DNA of 64,000 nucleotides from Bradyrhizobium symbiodeficiens. GTDB taxonomy: Bacteria > Pseudomonadota > Alphaproteobacteria > Rhizobiales > Xanthobacteraceae. How positions within the stretch are numbered: position 1 is the first letter of the stretch; each line of letters starts with the position of its first letter. This document shows positions 58,064 through 64,000 of this stretch, one piece after another. The stretch spans positions 1,552,501 through 1,616,500 of the forward strand of contig NZ_CP029427.2 of assembly GCF_002266465.3 (NCBI RefSeq), given 5' to 3'. The position numbers and the translations under genes were made by a program. Below the pieces are notes generated by a model that saw only the letters and a program-made list of their open reading frames with translations, was not told the origin of the DNA and ran no database searches.

Positions 58064-59796
58064 TGGCCATGTCGCCCGTTCCGGCCAACACGCTCACCGA
58101 GGCAACCGCCGCGATCGAGGACGTCTCCTCGCGCATCGAGGACGTCTTCGCGCGCGTCGGCCACGAACTCGGACGCGGCCATCTCATCTTCAAGGAGCTG
58201 AACCAGGGCCTCGCGACGCTTTCCGGTGAGCTCTCCGGCGCCGAGATCGAGGGCGCAGCAACGGCGCTGCAAGAGATCGCCGCGCGGCTGAGCGAGCTGG
58301 CGCAGGCGTTGCCGGCGGAGAGCGCGCTGCTGGAGACGATCGGCAAGAGCACGGCAGAGGCGTCCTCGCTGCTGAAGCCGCTGTTCAAGCATATCGGGAT
58401 GATCACCATCATCGCGCGGAGCGCGCGGATCGAGGCGGCCTCGCTCGACGGCGACCGCGAGGGCTTTCTCGCCTTCACCCAAGAAGCTTATGATCTCGGC
58501 AGGGCCGTGCAGCGCTCGATCGAAGGCTGCGCGCGGGACCAGCAGCGCCTGTCCGAGGCGGTTGCCACCGCGTCCGGCCGGCAGAAGGAATTCGAGAGCC
58601 GGTACCGGGCCCAACTGGTGTCGGAGAGCGCCGAACTTGGCGCGGCCTATTCAAGATTACGCGACCAGCGCAGCAACAGCAGCCATCTGGCCGACCGCGC
58701 CAGTTCCAGCACCAGGAAGATCGCCGAGGCGGTCGGCAGCGCCATCATCTCGCTGCAGGCGGGCGACAGTACGCGTCAGCGTCTCGAGCACGTGGCCCAC
58801 GGTCTCAGCCTTGCGTCGGAAGCCGCGCCGAGCCTCGTTCCCGCGCCTGCGACGAGCGACGACGGCGTGCGTGCGATCTGCCGGTTGCAGGCGGCCCAGC
58901 TCAGGGATGCCCAGCGCGAGTTCGGCGGCGACGTCGGCCAGATCGTCGGCGCGCTGACGGCCATCCTGCACGATGCGGGCAGCGTCGTCGGCCACGGCCG
59001 CACGCTGTTCGGCGGCGAGGACGGCGGCTCGTCGTCGTTCCTGACGCGGATCAAGCAGACGCTGGCGCACGCATCGACCCTGATCGCGACCTGCGAGAGC
59101 GCGGGCCGCTCGGTCGACGAGGCTCTCGCGATCGTCGAGGACACGCTGGCGAAATTTCGCCAGGCGATTGCCGGGCTTGCCGAGGCGACTGTCGACATCA
59201 CGCTGATCGGAATGAATGCCGGCCTCAAGGCGAGCCATCTCGGCAGCCGCGGCAGCGCCTTCGTCGTGATCGCCAACGAGCTCAAGGCGACCGCGGACCA
59301 GGTCTCCGCGGGCGCCGGGCGCCTGCGGCCCGTGCTCGACGCTATCGAGGGCTCGGCCAATGAGCTGAGGGAGCTGCGCGTGCAGGGTGACCCCACGCAG
59401 CTTGCCAAGCTCGAGCCGCAAATCCTGCAGGCGCTGCGCGAGGTCGAGGCGGGGAATGAACGGCTCGGCAAGCTGATGAGCCGGCTCGTGGACGAAGGCG
59501 CGGAATTCGAGCGGCTGATGAATTCGGCCCAGGGTCAGATGACCAGCCTCGGCGAAAGCTCCGCAGCCTTGCCTGCGGTCGCCACGCGGCTCGAGACTGC
59601 GAGCGCGGGCGCGCAGCGGCTACAGCCGGAACTGCAGGATCAGGCGATCCTCGACGATCTCTTCGCGCGCTACACGATGGAGCGTGAGCGGGACGTTCAT
59701 CGCGAATTTCTGCAAGCGCTCGGACTGGCATCGATCGCGGCCACGCGCCGGGTCGAGGCGGTCGAGACCGCGGATGACGGCATAGAATTGTTTTGA
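58063..59796 (+). CDS. Cytoplasmic receptor-like coiled-coil protein of the chemotaxis operon
   Basis: Protein of 577 residues with no transmembrane segment, almost all predicted helix. Near residues 380-410 it has MNAGLKASHLGSRGSAFVVIANELKATADQV, which parallels the receptor tip [31 protein letters not shown], though it has diverged. An earlier segment (ARSARIEAASLDGDREGFLAFTQEAYDLGRAV) shows a similar pattern, so two tip-like hairpins may exist. It overlaps cheB by TGATG. Possible roles are a soluble receptor, array scaffold or output protein; none can be proved from sequence. Confidence 0.8.
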   Translation: MAMSPVPANTLTEATAAIEDVSSRIEDVFARVGHELGRGHLIFKELNQGLATLSGELSGAEIEGAATALQEIAARLSELAQALPAESALLETIGKSTAEASSLLKPLFKHIGMITIIARSARIEAASLDGDREGFLAFTQEAYDLGRAVQRSIEGCARDQQRLSEAVATASGRQKEFESRYRAQLVSESAELGAAYSRLRDQRSNSSHLADRASSSTRKIAEAVGSAIISLQAGDSTRQRLEHVAHGLSLASEAAPSLVPAPATSDDGVRAICRLQAAQLRDAQREFGGDVGQIVGALTAILHDAGSVVGHGRTLFGGEDGGSSSFLTRIKQTLAHASTLIATCESAGRSVDEALAIVEDTLAKFRQAIAGLAEATVDITLIGMNAGLKASHLGSRGSAFVVIANELKATADQVSAGAGRLRPVLDAIEGSANELRELRVQGDPTQLAKLEPQILQALREVEAGNERLGKLMSRLVDEGAEFERLMNSAQGQMTSLGESSAALPAVATRLETASAGAQRLQPELQDQAILDDLFARYTMERERDVHREFLQALGLASIAATRRVEAVETADDGIELF

Positions 59797-59937
59797 CGGC
59801 GCCGCCGTGTGCTGCGGTGGCAATTTGAAGGGTTGGCTTTGCAGGGCGTTAACCGTGGCGGCATGCTCGCCGCGTCGGTCATTGTCGCGCCCCAGAGTTG
59901 GTTGCAAATACCATTGAATATCACGACGGGTGTTTCC

Positions 59938-60384
59938 ATGATGCGAGACGGCAAATACGCGGCCTGGTTCAGGACCTCGCGCGGCCAGGGCACAGGTATC
60001 GTGCATCTTGCGGACGGACGGATTTCGGGCAGCGACAGCTTCTTCACCTATGGCGGCTCCTATCAGTTCGACGACGACCAGCGCTTCACCGCCGTCCTGA
60101 CCACGCGGCGCTATGCGGAGGGGCCGCCGACCGTGTTCGGGCTGGACGAGGTCGAAGTCAGCCTCTCGGGCGTGTGCAGCGGTGCGATGGCGACCTGCTC
60201 CGGAACCGCGAGTCAAGCGCCCGACGTAATGTTCGAGGTGACGCTGATCTACAGCCAGGAAGAAGCGCCGGCGACGGAGGCTCGATGCGCCGTCGTGAAG
60301 CTCAATGACAAATTGCCCAAGGGCCTCGACAGCCGTTCGCGGCCGCGCCATCCGTTCACGCCGCCCAAGGCGCCAATGTCTTAG
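59938..60384 (+). CDS. GrlR-like small protein
   Basis: Protein of about 148 residues beginning MMRDGKYAAWFRTSRGQGTGIVHLADGRISGSDSFFTYGGSYQFDDDQRFTAVL. This beta-rich start matches proteins annotated as GrlR-type regulators, which bind partner proteins and not DNA. The ATG pair at 59938/59941 is chosen because the conserved sequence begins there; longer frames are not coding-like. It follows the chemotaxis operon by 141 bases. Function is unknown in this setting. Confidence 0.75.
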   Translation: MMRDGKYAAWFRTSRGQGTGIVHLADGRISGSDSFFTYGGSYQFDDDQRFTAVLTTRRYAEGPPTVFGLDEVEVSLSGVCSGAMATCSGTASQAPDVMFEVTLIYSQEEAPATEARCAVVKLNDKLPKGLDSRSRPRHPFTPPKAPMS

Positions 60385-60494
60385 CTTTGCATTGACGCTG
60401 TTATCGCCAAAACGCGCCGCACGCGCACCGCGGCAAGAGTGCGTTTAGGCGTGAAATCTAGGTTGAGGCCCATAACAAAAAGGCGGACAGGGAC

Positions 60495-60821
60495 ATGCCT
60501 CAGATCTGGATGACATATGACGAACTCGCGGCACTCAGCGGCTGTAGCGCTGCCGAGGCTAGGGTGCAGGCGCTGCATCTCTCGCTTGATCGCCGCAAGA
60601 GCCGCGACGGAAACACCCGCGTCAAGCTGAACCTAGCCTTGATGGCCAGGTTTTTCGAGACCATTCGTGAGGCCGAGTTCGACCTCAATGATGCGATCGC
60701 GGCATTGCGCGACGCCCATCGGCAGATGTCCGGAGTCCTCTCGGCCGATCAGCCGGGATTGGACGCGGAGTTGCGTGATCTTGCCGTGCCGTCGGCCGCC
60801 TCAGGACGGCGACCTCGGTAG
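60495..60821 (+). CDS. Small hypothetical protein with an HTH-like N-terminus
   Basis: Protein of 108 residues; AGGCGGACAGGGAC lies just before the ATG. Residues 4-35 (IWMTYDELAALSGCSAAEARVQALHLSLDRRKSRDG) resemble a winged-helix or MerR-like fold. No family is recognised. It converges with the VanZ-like gene and overlaps its end by 21 bases. Confidence 0.65.
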   Translation: MPQIWMTYDELAALSGCSAAEARVQALHLSLDRRKSRDGNTRVKLNLALMARFFETIREAEFDLNDAIAALRDAHRQMSGVLSADQPGLDAELRDLAVPSAASGRRPR

Positions 60822-61166
60822 GAAGGCCAGGATGGTTTGGGTCAGAAGGACGCCGACGGTGCCGCCGGCGGCCTTTTGCAGAACATCGATGAACTCGGGA
60901 TGACTATCCGTCGTCATCGTCTGCATGACCTCTAAACCGACCGCGACGGCCACCACGAACGCGCAGGCCAGCTTGACCCGCCCTGGCAGCAGGAGTGACA
61001 GCAGGATTCCCAACAAGCCGTAGGCGCTGAAGCGCTCAATGACGACGACCCAATAGGCCTCTGCATGACCGATTAGCGCCGGCCTGCCCGCGAGCTTGGC
61101 GAGCGTGGCGTAGATGGTGAGAGCGAGGCAAATTCCCGCAGCTGCGATGAGATGGTTGCGGCGCAT
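60801..61166 (-). CDS. VanZ-like membrane protein
   Basis: Membrane protein of about 121 residues with four predicted helices (LIAAAGICLALTIYATLAKL, FSAYGLLGILLSLLLPG, LACAFVVAVAVGLEVMQTM, AAGGTVGVLLTQTILAFL). The QTMTTDSHPEFIDVLQKAAGGTVGV segment fits the VanZ pattern (E..Q.....R...DxxxNxxGxxxG), with Asn changed. The ATG at 61166 places TM1 at the N-terminus. Role is unknown; VanZ proteins occur in many settings apart from glycopeptide resistance. Confidence 0.7.
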   Translation of the reverse strand: MRRNHLIAAAGICLALTIYATLAKLAGRPALIGHAEAYWVVVIERFSAYGLLGILLSLLLPGRVKLACAFVVAVAVGLEVMQTMTTDSHPEFIDVLQKAAGGTVGVLLTQTILAFLPRSPS

Positions 61167-61300
61167 GACGACAGCATAACCGGTCGGGCGGCTGGTCGCT
61201 TTCCAAAGCATAGAACATCGTTAAGGTTCCTGAACGTTCGAAGCGTGAACCGAGACTTACGCGGATCGGCTGCGACGACCCATGAGACGTACGGACGGCG

Positions 61301-61465
61301 TTACGCGTGGCGTCGCTGTCGCGACTTCACGAAGACGGTGCTGAGTTTGGGAGAGCAGGCATCGATCCCCCAGTTCTGCGGCCCGGTCGACCAAAGCTGA
61401 ACCGCCAGGAAGACGATATTGGTGCCGAGCCAGATCGACATCACGATCGGAAAGGTGCTTGCCAT
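61301..61465 (-). CDS. Short single-helix membrane protein
   Basis: Open frame of 54 residues (start MASTFPIVMSIWLGTNIVFLAVQLWSTG) with one clear transmembrane helix and a basic tail. GAGAGGCAG precedes the ATG. No family is recognised. It may be real, but short frames like this cannot be confirmed by eye. Confidence 0.45.
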   Translation of the reverse strand: MASTFPIVMSIWLGTNIVFLAVQLWSTGPQNWGIDACSPKLSTVFVKSRQRRHA

Positions 61466-61649
61466 GACGGCTCTGCCTCTCGCAATTCTTTCACAAACAA
61501 TGCGGAGCGCGGGCGAGAGTTCCACCTTCAGTGAGCGGGCAGGCGATCGCCCCCGCCCAAATTCCTGGCATCGAGGAGCCATGCCGGCTCGTTCAGGCGC
61601 GACGCCGCGCGCCTGATGGTTTCATAAATCCGTTTGCAGGGATCGACGT

Positions 61650-61916
61650 TCAACGTCGATTGTAGGACCAGCCCTTGTCGACATTGGTCGGGTAGTGAGC
61701 CGCGAAGTAAGGATTCTTGAGGCAATTTCGCGCGGGGTCGAAGATCCAGTCCGCGCATTCCCGGTAATTCAGGAATCGGCAGTCGAAACCAAAAGCGCAC
61801 CACGGTGCGCCGTTCGGAAATCCAAACCGCACAGGGACTTGCGCCGACGCCACCGAGGGCAGAGCCATGGAAGGCAGAGCCAGAAGGAAAGCTACGGCGA
61901 GTGCGCGGGACAACAT
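61650..61916 (-). CDS. DUF3551-like small secreted protein
   Basis: Protein of 88 residues. GGAG precedes the ATG at 61916. A signal peptide (LSRALAVAFLLALPSMALPSVASA) is followed by PWCAFGFDCRFLNYRECADWIFDPARNCLKNPYF. The four cysteines and the C-N-P-Y-F end match the DUF3551 pattern, which is abundant in Bradyrhizobium. Function is unknown. Confidence 0.75.
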   Translation of the reverse strand: MLSRALAVAFLLALPSMALPSVASAQVPVRFGFPNGAPWCAFGFDCRFLNYRECADWIFDPARNCLKNPYFAAHYPTNVDKGWSYNRR

Positions 61917-62143
61917 GGTGCATTTCTCCAACAACCATCGAGCGGAGACCGAAGCCGGTCCGGCGACCGTTCTCCGTCGAAAAGGGACGACGTTCGGTCT
62001 TCATCGCTGGATAGTCTAACATCCGGACGCGGAGAGATCGAGAGCGCTGAAGGCTGCCGGACTGCGTTTGGCGTCCTCCAGTCATCGATTGACGAGGAAG
62101 GCGCGCTCGTCCATGAAAAGTCGCGCGCAGCCGGCGACGGACG

Positions 62144-62317
62144 CTAGCTCTTCTTGGATGCCTTGGATTTCAGCGACAGGCCAAGGCGCAAGGCCATGCG
62201 CTTGACCGCATCGGGCGAGCGCCCGAGAGCTTTCGCTGCCTCTTCCAGCGAAGCCGAAGACTTGGCCAGCTCCATCAGCCGGCGGTCTTCCTTGAACGAC
62301 CAGGGCCTGCGCGCCAT
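62144..62317 (-). CDS. Small SANT/Myb-like HTH protein
   Basis: Protein of 57 residues (start MARRPWSFKEDRRLMELAKSS, then EEAAKALGRSPDAVKRMALRLGL), the pattern of a single small Myb/SANT or sigma-like helix-turn-helix with a Lys-rich tail. A start four codons upstream is equally possible. Such short proteins are frequent in Bradyrhizobium and probably bind DNA. Confidence 0.65.
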   Translation of the reverse strand: MARRPWSFKEDRRLMELAKSSASLEEAAKALGRSPDAVKRMALRLGLSLKSKASKKS

Positions 62318-62329
62318 AACCGGAATCAT

Positions 62330-63044
62330 CCTCTCGTCGACACGACGGCAAAGCCGCCAAGCGGACCCACGTTTCGCTCGACGGCTTTGCTTGGGTGGGG
62401 CCGGGCCTGGGGGAGCCCGGTGAGGAGATGGATATGCGATCTCTCGACGTTCGCAACAAACAACGCGGATTAAGCTAACTGCTCAACCTTACCGCGATAA
62501 AATCGATGCGAGGCGCTCCGTAGTACCACGGGGATTCGCTAGCCCAGTCCGATGCGTGCGCTCCCATGGCCGCGACCGAGCATGTTCGATGCCACGTCCG
62601 GTCGTCGCAGAACCGGCGCGCGGCCGCGCAATCCAGGCGTGCGACAGCGGCTTCTCCGCGATGGACCATGCGCGTCCGGTCGCATCGAGTTTTGACCACG
62701 CATATTGCTCGGAGTGTTGACGGAATATCCGAACATCCCGGCCGGGAGCCGTCTGCGGTGGCCTCGTTCGGTATCTCCGGCTGTCTGTCGCCGCAAGAGA
62801 TGTTGTCGCCGAGCAGCGACTGCTGATGCGGGGCGCGGCGCGAATTCGGAGATCAACTTGAGTTGAATCGCGGCGCGGCTTGATCGCAGAGACTTCGACC
62901 GGGAATGGGATCCAATGCAATGCGTGCGTGCACCGTCTATTCCGACGAGCAGCGTTGCGCGTCTCTGAGACAACGCGTCACGAGATCGTCGAATTTGTTC
63001 GGCTATGGTTGCGCATACGGCCACGAACAAATCAGAAGACCGAG
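62330..63044. other. 715-base stretch without a supported gene
   Basis: Several overlapping open frames exist on both strands, but they are arginine-rich, lack domains and have poor ribosome-binding sites. A small hairpin (CCGGGC-N8-GCCCGG) lies at 62402-62421. A 16-codon frame starting after GAGGAG at 62429 is too short to call. Confidence 0.4.
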
Positions 63045-63200
63045 ATGCTTCACAAGGCGCGAGCGGCACTTCCTTTCACGAAGATCAGAGAGCGGGCAGT
63101 CGAGGGCGCCTTTTTCAGCATTGCGCTAATCGCGATGGCGGGCTGGATGTATTTCATCACGGTGTTGCTAGTGAGATTGTTCCTCTGGTTCTTCGGTTGA
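63045..63200 (+). CDS. Short membrane protein
   Basis: Open frame of 51 residues (start MLHKARAALPFTKIRERAVEG) ending in a strongly hydrophobic segment (FFSIALIAMAGWMYFITVLLVRLFLWFFG) that would span the membrane. The ATG at 63045 is chosen because the upstream part is not coding-like. No family is recognised. Confidence 0.45.
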   Translation: MLHKARAALPFTKIRERAVEGAFFSIALIAMAGWMYFITVLLVRLFLWFFG

Positions 63201-63468
63201 AGCGCGTGCCGGCTCATTCGCGGGCATGGTGCTGCCCAAAAAATCCTTGGCATGACGAGAAAATCAGCGGCGTTCATCATGATCTCGACACAACTCGAAG
63301 ATGAAACTTTCTCGGCATGAGTCAAGGCGCTCGGTCAGTGGAGCGAACTCCGAATGATGCTGGTTGCGATCCTGATTTCGCTCTTCGCCTCTGCGTGCAT
63401 GTTTATGATTTGCAACCGGAGTGTTGGCGTTCCGTTGCGGCGAGAATGACGGTAAAGGGGCGCGGATC

Positions 63469-63855
63469 ATGACGAGGCTGCAGGTAGACACCATGACGAG
63501 CCCGACGAACAACGCGCCGCGACGGTATTTCGTCGATGGGGGAGGCCGCCGCGTCCTGATCGGCCTCACGCCCGAGGAGACGTTCGAATTCGAGCGCCTC
63601 GATAGTGAGGTGTCCGACCAGGGGCAGGCTGCCACCCACAGCCGCGATGTGTGGCCGAATGCCGCCGAGCGGCGTCGGCAGGAGCTTTATGAGAAGCACG
63701 AGGGCGCCTGGAAGTCCTGGATGGCGCAAAGCCGCACCGGGCGGCGCGAAAAAATTCAACCTTTATTAACCATCCCGGGCCCATTTTCCGGTCTGGCGCC
63801 TCGAACCGGAAAACGCACGCATGTTTCAGCTCTTCCTGCGGGCCCGCACCCATAA
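63469..63855 (+). CDS. Hypothetical protein
   Basis: Open frame of about 128 residues (start MTRLQVDTMTSPTNNAPRRYFVDGGGRRVLIGLTPEETFEFERLD). The segment RYFVDGGGRRVLIGLTPEETFEFE looks like a conserved small rhizobial protein. A start at 63493 is possible. The tail after about residue 95 (RTGRREKIQPLL onward) is less coding-like and overlaps the next gene by 35 bases, so the true end could have been altered by a frameshift. Function is unknown. Confidence 0.55.
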   Translation: MTRLQVDTMTSPTNNAPRRYFVDGGGRRVLIGLTPEETFEFERLDSEVSDQGQAATHSRDVWPNAAERRRQELYEKHEGAWKSWMAQSRTGRREKIQPLLTIPGPFSGLAPRTGKRTHVSALPAGPHP

Positions 63856-64000
63856 TTTCCTGAAGGACCGATTCGGGGGAGAACAGACGTTCCGCGCCCG
63901 CTCGCCCGAGCGCGACGCTGAAACCGATCGCACGCGCATGGAAGCCATCATGATCGCGATCGACGACGCCCTGCATGCGGCTGAGCGCGAGCAGTCGGGC
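63821..64000 (+). CDS. Hypothetical protein, cut by the window end
   Basis: Open frame from the ATG at 63821 running off the window (60 codons seen). The product starts MFQLFLRARTHNFLKDRFGG, then FRARSPERDAETDRTRMEAIMIAIDDALHAAE. It has no stop within view, and its composition suits a coding gene. No family is recognised. Confidence 0.55.
   Translation, partial: MFQLFLRARTHNFLKDRFGGEQTFRARSPERDAETDRTRMEAIMIAIDDALHAAEREQSG

Noticed and set aside
60801..61166. Glycopeptide-resistance gene (vanZ)
   Set aside because: Only the general VanZ membrane fold is suggested; there are no other van genes and no resistance context.

Overview
The window looks like chromosome of a GC-rich alphaproteobacterium of the Bradyrhizobium type. 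The evidence is uniform high GC, many orphan solute-binding proteins, protocatechuate/4-hydroxybenzoate catabolism, a NuoE-NuoF-fused formate dehydrogenase, a DUF3551-like secreted protein, and an interspersed repeat of the kind common in that group. No rRNA, tRNA, IS element, prophage or CRISPR array was seen.

Region 1 (0-3.4 kb) holds three periplasmic binding proteins of three transporter classes (TctC/Bug, TRAP-TAXI, LivK), none with permease genes beside it. Region 2 (3.4-23.5 kb) is the most coherent block and reads as a formate-oxidation and molybdenum/tungsten-cofactor island. It contains an excisionase-HTH/PBP regulator, a TupA-like tungstate/molybdate-binding protein, a divergent MoeA, a MoeA-PBP fusion, MobA, FdhD, MobB, a canonical MoeA and a TusA-like sulfur carrier. 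An NtrC-family regulator with its CACHE-type histidine kinase, an OFA (oxalate/formate antiporter) transporter and a two-gene NAD-dependent formate dehydrogenase follow. A near-perfect sigma-54 promoter with two phased palindromes upstream sits between the kinase and the transporter. The dehydrogenase has the two-subunit layout of the tungsten-containing FDH1 of Methylorubrum, so the tungstate-type binding protein and extra MoeA paralogues may serve one enzyme.

Region 3 (23.5-31.9 kb) holds an interspersed repeat, a YbaK-type deacylase, and a small operon (frameshifted SCP2-like ORF, alpha/beta hydrolase, LivK, 3-hydroxyisobutyrate-dehydrogenase-like enzyme, IclR). After that come a GntR regulator and tricarballylate-type genes tcuA and tcuB, both broken by single-base indels. 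tcuB abuts the first 38 codons of a truncated hydrolase gene, which marks a rearrangement junction. Seven single-base indels, most in short homopolymer runs, fall between 24.5 and 32.1 kb. They may be sequencing error or very recent decay.

Region 4 (31.9-48.4 kb) carries a fused LplT/PlsC/acyl-ligase phospholipid-repair protein, a TetR regulator with twin operators, a diguanylate cyclase, pncB, pcaHG with a LysR regulator, pobA with an AraC regulator, a CHASE2 adenylate cyclase with an exported neighbour, and an HD-GYP response regulator. Region 5 (48.6-59.8 kb) is a complete chemotaxis-like operon: STAS, cheY, cheA, cheW, mcp, cheW, mcp, cheR, cheB and a membrane-free receptor-like protein. 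Region 6 (59.9-64 kb) holds small lineage-specific genes, including a GrlR-like protein, a VanZ-like membrane protein, a DUF3551-like protein and short hypotheticals. The last gene runs off the window.
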